A DNA stretch of 64,000 nt from Henriciella sp. (lineage in GTDB: Bacteria; Pseudomonadota; Alphaproteobacteria; Caulobacterales; Hyphomonadaceae). The DNA lies in contig NZ_JAPYPG010000001.1 of assembly GCF_029937755.1 (NCBI RefSeq), positions 868,001 to 932,000 on the forward strand, in the 5' to 3' direction. Shown here in pieces: positions 1 to 8,636 of the stretch. The position numbers were made by a program, and so were the translations under genes. Below the pieces are notes generated by a model, which saw only the letters and a program-made list of their open reading frames with translations, had not been told where the DNA came from and searched no databases. Each line of letters opens with the position of its first letter. The first letter of the stretch is position 1.

Positions 1-643
1 TGCGCTGGAGGCTGGCCGCAAGCGCGAGACCCGCGTGATCGTCGAAGGCGAAGTGGATTTCGATTTCGAGATCACGTTGCTGACGGTTCGTGCGGCGAAC
101 GGCACGGTCTTCTGCGAGCCGGTCGGGCACCGCCAGGAAAGCGGGGATTATGTCGAGAGCTGGCAGCCCCAGCCAATGAGCGATGTGGCCCTGAAGAAGG
201 CGCAGGACATGGCGCGCAAGGTGACAGACGCGCTGGGCGGGCTCGGCCTGTTCGGTGTCGAGATGTTCGTGAAGGGCGACGATGTCTGGTTCTCTGAGGT
301 CAGCCCCCGTCCGCACGATACCGGCCTCGTCACCCTGGCGACGCAAAGCCAGAGCGAGTTCGCCCTGCATGCCCGCGCCATTCTCGGCCTGCCGGTCGAT
401 GCCAGCCTGTCCTCGCCGGGCGCGAGCGCAGTGATCTATGGCGGCACCGATGCGGAAGGCGTGGCGTTCGACGGCCTGGACAAGGCGCTGTCGGTGCCGG
501 CCTCCCAGATCCGCCTCTTCGGCAAGCCGGTGAGCTACAAGTGCAGGCGAATGGGCGTTGCCGTGGCCGGAGGGGAGACGATCGAGGAAGCGCGTGAGCG
601 GGCGCGCACCGCAGCGGCGGCGGTCGAGGTGAAAGCGCCCTGA
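1..643 (+). CDS. purT: PurT, formate-dependent GAR formyltransferase (3' part)
   Basis: Partial gene running in from the left edge; the reading frame is open from base 2. PurT uses ATP and formate to formylate glycinamide ribonucleotide in step 3 of purine synthesis, an alternative to the folate-dependent PurN. The visible part is the end of the ATP-grasp domain and the C-terminal domain: [20 protein letters not shown] carries the acidic Mg-ATP ligands, followed by [10 protein letters not shown] and the [13 protein letters not shown] segment typical of PurT. The related carboxylase PurK lacks this exact PRPHDTG context, so PurT is preferred. Neighbour downstream is convergent, with the two stops only 4 bases apart. 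The start and the N-terminal half lie outside the window. Confidence 0.93.
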   Translation, partial: ALEAGRKRETRVIVEGEVDFDFEITLLTVRAANGTVFCEPVGHRQESGDYVESWQPQPMSDVALKKAQDMARKVTDALGGLGLFGVEMFVKGDDVWFSEVSPRPHDTGLVTLATQSQSEFALHARAILGLPVDASLSSPGASAVIYGGTDAEGVAFDGLDKALSVPASQIRLFGKPVSYKCRRMGVAVAGGETIEEARERARTAAAAVEVKAP

Positions 644-647
644 GGCA

Positions 648-1406
648 TCAAGTTGCTTTTGGCGACTGGCGCCGCAGCATGGCACTGGAGAGCCTCGAAT
701 CCGTCGGGATCAGCATGCCGTTGGAGATGGCCGTCGCCACGGCTGCGCCCCGGTCGGAGACGTTGAGCTTGGCATAGATCCGCCGGAAATAAGTGTCCAC
801 GGTGTCCTTCGAGACATCGAGCTCGGCGGCAATGGCGATCTTGCTCTTGCCCTGGGCGATGCGGGCCAGGACTTCGCGCTCACGCGGCGACAGGCCGGGC
901 AGTTCCTCAAACTCTTCCTGGATGAGATCGCAATAGCGCAGGAAAGAGGTCTGGGCTATGAGCCGGAGAAGGTCCATGTCTGGTGACTTCGCGATCTTGC
1001 TGGTCTGGGCAAACCCGACACCGACAAAGCCTGTCCGGGCAAAGGGGCCATAGGTCGGAATGCCGATGCCGGTTTCCATGTCCCATTCGGACAGGCTGTC
1101 GAGATAAAGGCGCTCTTCGTCGGTGAGCGTGACATCGTCAGACAGGGCGTCCCATCGGAAGGGGCGCGAGAGCGTGATGGCGATATCGGGCAACGGATCG
1201 ATCAGGTTCTCGCCTTCGCGGTACTTTGCCTCCCAGCCGTCCGGAAAACCGACATTGGTCATGAGGCGGTGCGGGCCACGATGCGAATTGACAGGTGCAA
1301 CGAAATAGACGGCATCGAATCCAGCAGCCCGGAAAGCGTCCGCCGTTGTCAGTCGGATCCTTAAGACATCCCTAGCCTGGCTGATCGCCAGAAGCTTGTC
1401 GATCAT
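648..1406 (-). CDS. LuxR-type regulator with autoinducer-binding domain
   Basis: A 252-residue transcription factor if started at the ATG at 1406; a GTG at 1460 would add 18 residues without family similarity. The N-terminal two thirds look like an acyl-homoserine-lactone binding domain: the GWEAKYREGENLIDP stretch has the W-x3-Y and D-P residues that line the ligand pocket in TraR/LasR, and FRWD follows. The C-terminus is a LuxR helix-turn-helix (LSPREREVLARIAQGKSK, then KDTVDTYFRRIYAKLNV). Such proteins usually bind DNA as dimers in response to AHLs. No luxI synthase is seen in the window, so it may be a solo receptor; the ligand is unknown. Its 3' end nearly touches purT. Confidence 0.88.
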   Translation of the reverse strand: MIDKLLAISQARDVLRIRLTTADAFRAAGFDAVYFVAPVNSHRGPHRLMTNVGFPDGWEAKYREGENLIDPLPDIAITLSRPFRWDALSDDVTLTDEERLYLDSLSEWDMETGIGIPTYGPFARTGFVGVGFAQTSKIAKSPDMDLLRLIAQTSFLRYCDLIQEEFEELPGLSPREREVLARIAQGKSKIAIAAELDVSKDTVDTYFRRIYAKLNVSDRGAAVATAISNGMLIPTDSRLSSAMLRRQSPKAT

Positions 1407-1660
1407 GTCAGCCCAGCCTCTCTGGGAGAGAGTATACGATGTCTGTGTGCTGAGGGGCACTCACAATCGTGAGGGGTTTTACCACGAGAGCGTAGAAAAT
1501 ACGGCACAGATCAATCAGAGGTGGTGAATCCTGTGGCCTGGCGCGACACAAGGCCATCATTGCACCGCCAATGCTGGACGAGCGCGCGCGAGGCGTCTAA
1601 ACCCCCGCGCAAAGACCCCGATTCCCGGGGAAGATCGATTGCCGGAATGGAGATTGAAAT

Positions 1661-2668
1661 ATGGCGGTTCGTGTAGCCATCAACGGATTTGGCCGGATTG
1701 GCCGGAATGTATTGCGCTCGATCCTCGAGAATGGCCGCACGGATATCGAGGTGGTTGCCATCAACGACCTCGGTCCGGTGGAAACCAATGCGCACCTGCT
1801 GAAGTATGACTCCGTCCACGGCACGCTGCCGATGGATGTCTCTGTCGAGGGCGACACGATCAAGGTCGGTGGCCAGTCTTTCAAGGTCACCGCGATCCGC
1901 GACCCGAAAGAGCTTCCGCACGGCGAGAACAATGTCGACATCGCGATGGAATGCACGGGCATCTTCGCGTCTAAGGACAAGGCAGCGGCTCACCTTGAGG
2001 CCGGTGCCAAACGTGTCCTCGTTTCGGCTCCGGCCGCCGGTGCCGACAAGACGATCGTCTTCGGTGTGAACGACGACACGCTGACGGCTGATGACCTCGT
2101 CGTCTCCAACGCGTCGTGCACGACGAACTGCCTGTCGCCGGTCGCCAAGGTCCTGAACGACGCGATCGGTATCGAGAAGGGGATGATGACCACCATCCAC
2201 TCCTATACCGGCGACCAGCCGACGCTCGACACGATGCACAAGGATCTCTATCGCGGCCGCGCAGCGGCGACGTCCATGATCCCGACATCGACCGGCGCTG
2301 CCAAGGCTGTCGGCCTCGTCCTGCCGGAACTCAACGGCAAGCTCGACGGCTTCGCCATCCGCGTGCCGACCCCGAACGTGTCCGTGGTCGACCTCAAATT
2401 CATCGCCAAGCGCGCGACCACGGTGGAAGAGGTCAACGACGCGATCCGCAAGGCCGCCGACGGTCCGCTCAAGGGCATTCTCGGCTATACCGACGTCAAG
2501 AACGTCTCGATCGACTTCAACCACGACCCGCACTCTTCGGTGTTCCACACCGACCAGACGAAGGTCATGGACGGAACGCTGGTCTCTGTGCTGTCGTGGT
2601 ACGACAATGAATGGGGCTTCTCCACGCGCATGAGCGACACCGCTATTGCGATGGCGAAATACCTCTAG
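1661..2668 (+). CDS. gap: Glyceraldehyde-3-phosphate dehydrogenase, type I
   Basis: GapA oxidises glyceraldehyde 3-phosphate to 1,3-bisphosphoglycerate in the cytoplasm. The 335 residues are the normal length. The Rossmann motif INGFGRIGR is at residues 7-15; the catalytic Cys153 sits in SNASCTTNC and the catalytic His in [10 protein letters not shown]. An Asp at position 36 (AIND) favours NAD over NADP, so a glycolytic role is more likely than a purely NADPH-generating one. The C-terminus WYDNEWGFS is classic. It is the first gene of gap-pgk-fba, with 24 bases to pgk, which suggests co-transcription. A long antisense frame across this gene is a codon-bias shadow. Confidence 0.97.
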   Translation: MAVRVAINGFGRIGRNVLRSILENGRTDIEVVAINDLGPVETNAHLLKYDSVHGTLPMDVSVEGDTIKVGGQSFKVTAIRDPKELPHGENNVDIAMECTGIFASKDKAAAHLEAGAKRVLVSAPAAGADKTIVFGVNDDTLTADDLVVSNASCTTNCLSPVAKVLNDAIGIEKGMMTTIHSYTGDQPTLDTMHKDLYRGRAAATSMIPTSTGAAKAVGLVLPELNGKLDGFAIRVPTPNVSVVDLKFIAKRATTVEEVNDAIRKAADGPLKGILGYTDVKNVSIDFNHDPHSSVFHTDQTKVMDGTLVSVLSWYDNEWGFSTRMSDTAIAMAKYL

Positions 2669-2692
2669 GCTGAAACCGTCCGGAACGTTCCA

Positions 2693-3892
2693 ATGACCGA
2701 CTTCAATCGCATAGAAGATGCGGACAATCTGGCCGGCAAGACGGCGCTTGTCCGCGTCGACTTCAACGTCCCGGTCGACAAGGACGGGACGGTGACAGAC
2801 GATACCCGCCTGCGCGCCGCGCTTGGTACCGTGAACGCCCTTTCGGGCAAGGGTGCGAAGGTTGCCCTTCTGGCCCATTTCGGCCGGCCCAAGGGTGAGC
2901 GCAAGCCGGAGCTCAGCCTGCGCCCTGTGGCCGAGGCCTTTGCGGGCGTCCTCGGGGCACCGGTCGCTTTCGCGGAAGATTGCGTCGGCGAGGTGGCCGA
3001 GAATGCCATCGCCTCAATCCAGGGCGGCGGCGTTGTCCTGCTGGAAAACACGCGCTTCCATCCGGGCGAGGAAAAGAATGACGACGCGCTCGCCGATGAG
3101 ATGGCGAAACTCGGCGATGTCTACGTCAATGACGCCTTTTCGGCGGCCCACCGCGCCCACGTCTCGACCGAAGGCCTGGCCCGCCGCCTGCCGGCCTATG
3201 CCGGACGCGCCATGGAGCGCGAGCTCGACGCGCTGGAGAAGGCGCTCGGAAAGCCTGAACGCCCGGTGCTTGCCGTGGTTGGCGGCGCGAAGGTCTCGAC
3301 CAAGATCGACCTGCTGAAAAATCTCGTCACGCGGGTCGATGCGCTGGCGATCGGTGGCGGCATGGCCAACACCTTTCTCGCGGCGCGCGGCCAGCCGGTC
3401 GGCAAGTCGCTCTGTGAGCACGACCTTGCCGATACCTGCCGCGAGATCGAGGCCAAGGCGAAGGAATCCGGCTGCGACATCATCCTGCCGCAGGATGTGA
3501 TCGTCGCGAAGGAGTTTGCCGCAAATGCCCCGCACCGGACATGCGGCATTGGTGAGGTGGCCGATGACGAGATGATTCTGGACGCCGGCCCGCAGACGGT
3601 CGGTCTCGTCGTGATCGCCATGGATGCTGCCAAGACGCTTGTCTGGAACGGTCCGCTTGGCGCATTCGAGACCGAGCCTTTCGACAAGGCCACGGTGGAT
3701 GCCGCCCGCGCCGCTGCCGAACGGGCCAAATCCGGCAAGCTGATCGCGGTTGCTGGCGGTGGTGACACGGTCGCCGCGCTGAACCATGCCGGTGTGGCAC
3801 AGGATTTCAGTTTCGTGTCCACCGCGGGTGGCGCGTTCCTTGAATGGATGGAAGGCAAGGCGCTGCCAGGCGTCGACGCTTTGAAAGGCTGA
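2693..3892 (+). CDS. pgk: Phosphoglycerate kinase
   Basis: Pgk transfers phosphate from 1,3-bisphosphoglycerate to ADP, the step after Gap. Full length at 399 residues. Visible signatures are [10 protein letters not shown] near the N-terminus (substrate-binding loop), [32 protein letters not shown], and the nucleotide-binding GPLGAFE and [10 protein letters not shown] near the C-terminus. The ATG at 2693 has no strong Shine-Dalgarno sequence, consistent with translation within the gap-pgk transcript. The next gene, a class I aldolase, follows after 179 bases. Confidence 0.97.
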   Translation: MTDFNRIEDADNLAGKTALVRVDFNVPVDKDGTVTDDTRLRAALGTVNALSGKGAKVALLAHFGRPKGERKPELSLRPVAEAFAGVLGAPVAFAEDCVGEVAENAIASIQGGGVVLLENTRFHPGEEKNDDALADEMAKLGDVYVNDAFSAAHRAHVSTEGLARRLPAYAGRAMERELDALEKALGKPERPVLAVVGGAKVSTKIDLLKNLVTRVDALAIGGGMANTFLAARGQPVGKSLCEHDLADTCREIEAKAKESGCDIILPQDVIVAKEFAANAPHRTCGIGEVADDEMILDAGPQTVGLVVIAMDAAKTLVWNGPLGAFETEPFDKATVDAARAAAERAKSGKLIAVAGGGDTVAALNHAGVAQDFSFVSTAGGAFLEWMEGKALPGVDALKG

Positions 3893-3955
3893 CCATGACC
3901 GCTTTTTCCTGCCGGCTCGGATTTTCCGTCATGCCGGACCAGGGGAAACGGTCAG

Positions 3956-3975
3956 CGTTAGCGGTAACACTAACG
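3956..3975 (+). other. Small inverted repeat between pgk and fba
   Basis: CGTTAG and CTAACG form a perfect 6-base inverted repeat around an 8-base loop in the pgk-fba gap. There is no T-run, so it is not a standard terminator. It could be an operator or a processing hairpin; either is a guess. The rest of the gap shows no convincing gene. Confidence 0.3.
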
Positions 3976-4071
3976 GATGGTCCGCTCACGGCGGCTGCAA
4001 TGATCCGGCGCCACGCCGGAGCAGCCGGTTGATGTGCGGCAGAATCCAATTTGCTCGCAGGGAAAACACGA

Positions 4072-4965
4072 ATGTCCAACGCAGAAATGACGAAACAGGC
4101 CGCTGAGAAGGACGGCTTTATCGCAGCCCTCGACCAGTCCGGCGGGTCTACGCCGAAGGCGCTGCGCCTTTATGGTGTTGAGGAAGATGCCTATTCCAAT
4201 GATGAGGAAATGTTCGGCCTCATCCACGATATGCGGGCCCGCATCATCAAGTCGCCGGCCTTCAATGGCGACAAGGTGATGGGTGCGATCCTGTTCGAGC
4301 GCACCATGGATGGCGAGATCGACGGTGTGCCGACCGCGGAATATCTCTGGAAGGAATGCGGTGTCGTGCCATTCCTCAAGGTCGACAAGGGCCTTGCCGA
4401 GCCGAAGAATGGCGTGAAGGTCATGAAGCCGATGCCGGATCTGGACGCCTTGCTCGAACGTGCGGTTTCCAAGGGCATTTTTGGCACAAAGATGCGCTCG
4501 GTCATCGATGCTGCGAACCAGGAAGGGATTGCCGCTGTCGTTCATCAGCAGTTCGATGTCGGCCGCCAGATCCTGGGCCATGGCCTCATCCCGATCATCG
4601 AGCCGGAAGTCACCATCTCCATTTCCGACAAGGCCGAGGCCGAGGAGATCCTTCTTGCCGAGATCAAGAAGCAGCTCGATGCGCTGGGCGACGACCAGAA
4701 GGTCATGCTCAAGCTGACGCTTCCGGAAAAGGCGAACCTCTACAAGCCGCTGGTCGACCACCCGCGCGTGATGCGTGTCGTGGCGCTTTCGGGGGGCTAT
4801 TCCCGCGAGGAGGCTTGCGCGCGCTTGGCGAAGAATAGCGGCATGATCGCGAGCTTCTCGCGTGCGCTGACTGAAGGCCTTTCGGCCCAGCAAAGCGATG
4901 AGGCGTTCGACAAGATGCTTGCCGGCTCCATCGACAGCATCTGCGAAGCGTCAAAGGCGGGCTGA
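4072..4965 (+). CDS. Fructose-bisphosphate aldolase, class I
   Basis: Cleaves or forms fructose 1,6-bisphosphate through a Schiff base, without a metal. The 297 residues match the short bacterial class I family (about 295 residues, like the Staphylococcus carnosus enzyme) rather than class II FbaA. The probable Schiff-base lysine is Lys214 in [10 protein letters not shown], and [12 protein letters not shown] near the N-terminus is a family hallmark. The ATG at 4072 is chosen because AGGGA lies about 9 bases upstream; a TTG at 4051 would add an unconserved heptapeptide. It sits downstream of gap and pgk and is followed by a strong terminator, so it closes the glycolytic unit. Confidence 0.94.
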   Translation: MSNAEMTKQAAEKDGFIAALDQSGGSTPKALRLYGVEEDAYSNDEEMFGLIHDMRARIIKSPAFNGDKVMGAILFERTMDGEIDGVPTAEYLWKECGVVPFLKVDKGLAEPKNGVKVMKPMPDLDALLERAVSKGIFGTKMRSVIDAANQEGIAAVVHQQFDVGRQILGHGLIPIIEPEVTISISDKAEAEEILLAEIKKQLDALGDDQKVMLKLTLPEKANLYKPLVDHPRVMRVVALSGGYSREEACARLAKNSGMIASFSRALTEGLSAQQSDEAFDKMLAGSIDSICEASKAG

Positions 4966-4990
4966 TCGAAGTCTGACAAATGTTTAAGTG

Positions 4991-5020
4991 AAAAGGCAGC
5001 GCTTCGGGGCTGCCTTTTTT
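4991..5020 (+). terminator. Rho-independent terminator after the aldolase gene
   Basis: AAAGGCAGC and GCTGCCTTT flank a short loop, and the 3' arm runs into six T residues. It lies 26 bases after the aldolase stop codon. Confidence 0.88.
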
Positions 5021-5043
5021 CGTGTCTTGCTTAGGCTGGACGC

Positions 5044-5280
5044 ATGCTTGAAATGCGCCCCTCCTGCGAGACTTGCGACACTGACCTGCCCGCCGACGAG
5101 ACCGGCGCCATGATCTGTTCCTTCGAGTGCACCTTCTGCAAGGCTTGTGTACGTGACGTCCACAAGGGCGAGTGTCCGAATTGCGGTGGCGGATTCTCGC
5201 CAAGGCCGCGACGCAAGGGCGAAGCGCTCGAAAAGTACCCGGCAAGCACAGAGCGCGTCTTCAAGGGAAAGCCCGAATAG
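5044..5280 (+). CDS. DUF1272 small zinc-ribbon protein
   Basis: A 78-residue protein that matches the DUF1272 family from its opening MLEMRPSCETCDTDLP. It contains eight cysteines in pairs (CETC, then CSFECTFCKAC, then CPNC), a pattern that predicts binding of one or two zinc ions. The positively charged tail after the last pair could contact nucleic acid, but no function has been established for this family. It lies alone between the aldolase terminator and the GST gene, 61 bases before the latter, on the same strand. Confidence 0.85.
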   Translation: MLEMRPSCETCDTDLPADETGAMICSFECTFCKACVRDVHKGECPNCGGGFSPRPRRKGEALEKYPASTERVFKGKPE

Positions 5281-5341
5281 GCTTGCCTTCCCTTGGGCGA
5301 CGGCAGGTGACCTCCTTCCCGAAAAGGAAGGACACCCCCGC

Positions 5342-6127
5342 ATGCCCATCATCTATGAACATCCGCTCTCGCCCTACGCCCAGAAGGTAAAGATCTCGCT
5401 CCGGGAGAAGGGCGTCGACTTCGAGGCCCGCCTGCCTTCGGGGATCGGGACAGGCGACACGCCGGATGATTTCATGAAGGGCAATCCCCGCGGCGAAGTC
5501 CCCTTCCTTCGTGATGGCGACACGACAATTTTCGATTCCACGATCATTCTCGAATATATCGAGGACAGATGGCCTTCGCCGGCCATGCTGCCCGGTCCAC
5601 CCGCTGAACGGGCGCGCGTGCGCCTGATCGAGGATGTGATGGATTGCCATTACGAGCCGATCAATTGGGGGCTGGGCGAGATCAATCATTTCAAGCGGGC
5701 CACCGGAGACCTCAAGGTGCAGATCGAAAAGCGCGCGGGCGAACAGATTGCCGGGCTGCACCGCTGGCTAGAGCGTGAACTTGGCGAGCGTGACTGGTTC
5801 AACGGTGAGGCGTTCGGCTGGGGCGACCTGTCGGTCATCCCCTATGTGAACGGGTCGCTCGGCTTCGGCTTTGCACCCGAAGAGGGAAGCGCGCTTGCCG
5901 CCTGGCACAGTCGCGCCATGGCGCGCGAAAGCGTATCGAAGACGGCGCAGGAATCGATCGATTCGGTAAAGGGCATGCAGGATGTCAGCGGTGCTGTGGA
6001 GGCTGGCCTGTTCAAGCGGGAGTACCGCGACCACCGGCTGGAATGGATGATCAAGTCCGGCGGTCTGGACGTGGTGCTGAAGGGTCTGGAGAAGGACAAT
6101 ATCCGCTTCACGCCGGACTTCAGCTAA
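5342..6127 (+). CDS. Glutathione S-transferase family protein
   Basis: A 261-residue soluble protein with an N-terminal thioredoxin-like GST domain (IYEHPLSPYAQKVKISLREK; GEVPFLRDGDTTIFDSTIIL with the cis-Pro and the glutathione-binding Asp-Ser) and an all-alpha C-terminal domain. The ATG at 5342 follows AAGGAAGGA; longer frames upstream overlap DUF1272 and are not conserved. GSTs of this type conjugate or reduce using glutathione; the substrate cannot be told from sequence. The C-terminus is longer than in typical 200-residue GSTs. It is 42 bases upstream of thiE. Confidence 0.85.
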   Translation: MPIIYEHPLSPYAQKVKISLREKGVDFEARLPSGIGTGDTPDDFMKGNPRGEVPFLRDGDTTIFDSTIILEYIEDRWPSPAMLPGPPAERARVRLIEDVMDCHYEPINWGLGEINHFKRATGDLKVQIEKRAGEQIAGLHRWLERELGERDWFNGEAFGWGDLSVIPYVNGSLGFGFAPEEGSALAAWHSRAMARESVSKTAQESIDSVKGMQDVSGAVEAGLFKREYRDHRLEWMIKSGGLDVVLKGLEKDNIRFTPDFS

Positions 6128-6169
6128 GCGGGCTTTCCTCCGCGCCATCAGAGGGTTAGTCAGGGCGCC

Positions 6170-6835
6170 ATGACAGAGCCAAAACGCCAGCGCACCCGAC
6201 TTTATCTCATCACGCCACCGGAGATCGCCGATGTGGCGGCGTTCGTCTCGACATTCGAGGCGGCCGTTGAAGGCGGTGACGTCGCCAGCCTGCAGGTGCG
6301 CATCAAGCCGGATGGCCTGGTCGATGAGGCGCAGACGAAGGCGGTGGCTGAAGCGCTGCTCCCGCTCTGCCGGGACCGTGACATCGCACTCATCATTAAT
6401 GACAGTGTCGATGTCTGCGCCGAGATTGGCGCCGATGGCGTGCACCTCGGGGCGCTCGACATGCGCGTGAAAGACGCCCGCAAACGGCTTGGCAAGCAGC
6501 CGATCATCGGGGCGACAGCCAAGAACTCCCGCCATGTGGCCATGGAGGCGGGTGAGCAGGGCGCCGACTATGTCGCTTTCGGGGCTTTCTTCCCGAGCCA
6601 GACCAAGGCCGACACGGTTCCGGCAGACAAGGAGCTTCTCTCCTGGTGGCAGGCCGTGATGGAAATCCCATGCGTCGCCATCGGCGGCATTACGCCCGAG
6701 ACGGCAAGGGAGATTTCGCTGGCGGGCGCCGACTTCGTAGCGGTGAGTTCAGCTGTGTGGTCGCATGCCGAAGGGCCTGCCGCTGCCGTGGCTGCGTTTA
6801 ATGCTGCGCTCGATGAGGCTGAAGCCGCCTTCTAG
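6170..6835 (+). CDS. thiE: Thiamine phosphate synthase
   Basis: ThiE joins HMP-pyrophosphate and thiazole phosphate to make thiamine phosphate. It is a 221-residue TIM barrel. Recognisable parts: LIINDSVDVCAEIGADGVHL (family INDRVDLA...GADGVHLG), IGATAKN, GADYVAFGAFFPSQTK and VAIGGI with phosphate-binding glycines. There is no THI-box (TPP riboswitch) upstream and no other thi gene nearby; thiE downstream of gap-pgk-fba is a placement I recall from other Alphaproteobacteria. Its TAG stop shares the tetranucleotide CTAG with the stop of the convergent DUF4282 gene. Confidence 0.9.
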   Translation: MTEPKRQRTRLYLITPPEIADVAAFVSTFEAAVEGGDVASLQVRIKPDGLVDEAQTKAVAEALLPLCRDRDIALIINDSVDVCAEIGADGVHLGALDMRVKDARKRLGKQPIIGATAKNSRHVAMEAGEQGADYVAFGAFFPSQTKADTVPADKELLSWWQAVMEIPCVAIGGITPETAREISLAGADFVAVSSAVWSHAEGPAAAVAAFNAALDEAEAAF

Positions 6836-7098
6836 ACCTTGGCCTTGTCCAGGCGAAGGACGGCCAGCACGAGTTCCGCGAAGACGCGCAGGGCCAGCAG
6901 GCGCAGGATTGTCGCGATCGGCGTCCAGATCACGCCCCAGAGGGCGCGGTCCCAGTCATTGTCGAAGAAAGTGATCCAGTGCCAGAGGCTGCGAAGCCCC
7001 CAGAGCACGATCAGGATCAAGCCGACATAGAAGAGGAACTTGGTCAGCACCTCTCCCATTGGCTTCTCAAAGCTCAGGAAATTCGAAAGCATGTCCAT
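6832..7098 (-). CDS. DUF4282 membrane protein
   Basis: An 88-residue protein with two predicted membrane segments (FLFYVGLILIVLWGL and WTPIATILRLLALRVFAELV). The second helix contains the Arg-x3-Glu pattern (RVFAEL) that I associate with DUF4282. The ATG at 7098 has GAGGGG just upstream; the frame continues upstream to 7170 but with no conserved sequence. The family has no assigned function. It converges on thiE with overlapping stop codons. Confidence 0.68.
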   Translation of the reverse strand: MDMLSNFLSFEKPMGEVLTKFLFYVGLILIVLWGLRSLWHWITFFDNDWDRALWGVIWTPIATILRLLALRVFAELVLAVLRLDKAKV

Positions 7099-7247
7099 GG
7101 GTCGCCCCTCAGTGTGGCCAGCCGCAACTCTTTCAGAAGAAAACTGAAAATTCAGTATCTGTCCATACAAGCAGCTTCCACAACTTGACCGGTGCGGGCC
7201 CTGCCGCTACCTCGCGCCCTCTAGGACCAGCAGGAGTCTGATCGAAA

Positions 7248-7814
7248 ATGGCCAAGATCAACGGCAACGAAATCAAGCCGGGCAATGTCATCGAGCACCA
7301 GGGCAGCGTCTGGCGTGCGGTAAAGACCAACTCGGTGAAGCCCGGCAAGGGCGGCGCCTTCAACCAGGTCGAACTGCGTAACCTGATCAACGGCTCGAAG
7401 CTCAATGAGCGTTTCCGGTCGTCGGAGACAGTGGAAAAGGTTCGCCTCGAGCAGCGCGACTTCCAGTTCCTGTTCGATGCCGGCGAAGCCTATGCCTTCA
7501 TGGACCAGGAAAACTTCGAGCAGATCGAGATCCAGAAAGACTTCATCGGCGACCAGGGCGACTTCCTGCAGGACGGCATGGTGGTCGTGATCGAATTCTA
7601 CGAAGACAAGCCGATCGGCATTTCGCTGCCGGACCAGGTCATCCTGACCATCGAAGAGACCGAACCGGTCGTGAAGGGACAGACAGCCGCCAACAGCTTC
7701 AAGCCGGCGACCTGCGAGAACGGCATTCGCGTCATGGTCCCGCCCTTCTGCGGCGTCGGCGAGCGCATCGTCGTGCAGACCTCCGACACCACCTATCTCA
7801 AGCGCGCCGACTAG
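7248..7814 (+). CDS. efp: Elongation factor P
   Basis: EF-P enters the ribosome between P and E sites and rescues stalling at polyproline. The 188 residues form three beta-barrel domains. The tip loop is KPGKGGAF with Lys34, the residue that is beta-lysylated by EpmA in species that have that pathway; no epmA or epmB is in this window, so modification cannot be judged. It is 6 bases upstream of suhB, the arrangement efp-suhB being common in Alphaproteobacteria. Confidence 0.96.
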   Translation: MAKINGNEIKPGNVIEHQGSVWRAVKTNSVKPGKGGAFNQVELRNLINGSKLNERFRSSETVEKVRLEQRDFQFLFDAGEAYAFMDQENFEQIEIQKDFIGDQGDFLQDGMVVVIEFYEDKPIGISLPDQVILTIEETEPVVKGQTAANSFKPATCENGIRVMVPPFCGVGERIVVQTSDTTYLKRAD

Positions 7815-7820
7815 TCCGCT

Positions 7821-8633
7821 ATGTCAAAGCCCTCACCCGTCGGAACCGTGATGATCAATGCCGCCCGCCAGGCGGGCCGCTCGCTTGCGCGCGATTTTCA
7901 CGAGGTCGAAAACCTGCAGGTCTCCAAGAAGGGCCCAGCAGACTTCGTTTCCAACGCGGATCATCGCGCCGAGGACATCATCTATGAAAGTCTCAGCAAG
8001 GCGCGGCCGGGCTACGGCTTCGTCATGGAAGAGCGCGGCGTCGTCGAGGGTACCGACAAATCCAACCGCTTCATTGTCGATCCGCTCGACGGCACGCTGA
8101 ACTTCCTGCATGGCCAGCCGCACTATGCCGTATCGATTGCGCTGGAGCGGGAAGGCAAGCTTCTGACCGGCGTCGTCTATGATGTCGCCAAGAACGAGAT
8201 TTTCTGGGCCGAGACGGGACGCGGCGCGTGGCTCGACCAGCGCAAGCTTCTGGTCGCGGGCCGCAAGCGTCTCGAAGAGGCGGTCTTTGCGACCGGTACG
8301 CCATGGCTCGGCAAGGCTGAATCCGCGCACCGGACCTTTGCCAACGAGATTGCGGCCATGACGCCGGTCTGCGCCGGGATCCGCCGCTATGGCTCCGCCG
8401 CGCTGGATCTTGCCTATGTGGCCGCCGGGCGTTTCGACGGCTTCTGGGAGCGTGGCCTCAAGTCCTGGGACATTGCTGCTGGCATCGTGCTCGTGCGCGA
8501 AGCCTATGGCCATGTCGAGGAAATCGAGGGCGGCGACGTTCAGACCACGGGTAATATCATTGCCGCCAACGAACGCCTCCTGCCGCAGCTGAAAGAGCGC
8601 ATCCGCAAGGCAAAGGCTTTCGGCGCGGATTGA
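7821..8633 (+). CDS. suhB: Inositol monophosphatase family protein (SuhB)
   Basis: A 270-residue Mg-dependent sugar phosphatase of the IMPase/FBPase superfamily. The metal-binding core is visible as EER in the helix before it, DPLDGTLNFLHG (motif 1) and SWDIAAGIVLVREAYG (motif 2, W-D-x-A-A-G). In E. coli SuhB also joins the rRNA antitermination complex, but whether that applies here cannot be read from sequence. It starts 6 bases after efp and ends 3 bases from the convergent ABC transporter gene. Confidence 0.92.
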   Translation: MSKPSPVGTVMINAARQAGRSLARDFHEVENLQVSKKGPADFVSNADHRAEDIIYESLSKARPGYGFVMEERGVVEGTDKSNRFIVDPLDGTLNFLHGQPHYAVSIALEREGKLLTGVVYDVAKNEIFWAETGRGAWLDQRKLLVAGRKRLEEAVFATGTPWLGKAESAHRTFANEIAAMTPVCAGIRRYGSAALDLAYVAAGRFDGFWERGLKSWDIAAGIVLVREAYGHVEEIEGGDVQTTGNIIAANERLLPQLKERIRKAKAFGAD

Positions 8634-8636
8634 CGG

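Noticed and set aside
1511-2878. Long open frame (455 codons) on the minus strand over gap
   Set aside because: It lies antisense to a fully diagnostic gap gene, has no recognisable domain and is rich in Arg, Val, Asp as expected from reversed high-G+C codons.
3844-4032. Small open frame between pgk and the aldolase gene
   Set aside because: It overlaps the end of pgk in another frame and has no family similarity; a possible alternative start at 3896 is equally unconvincing.
6128-6169. TPP riboswitch upstream of thiE
   Set aside because: The gap is only 42 bases and has no THI-box sequence.
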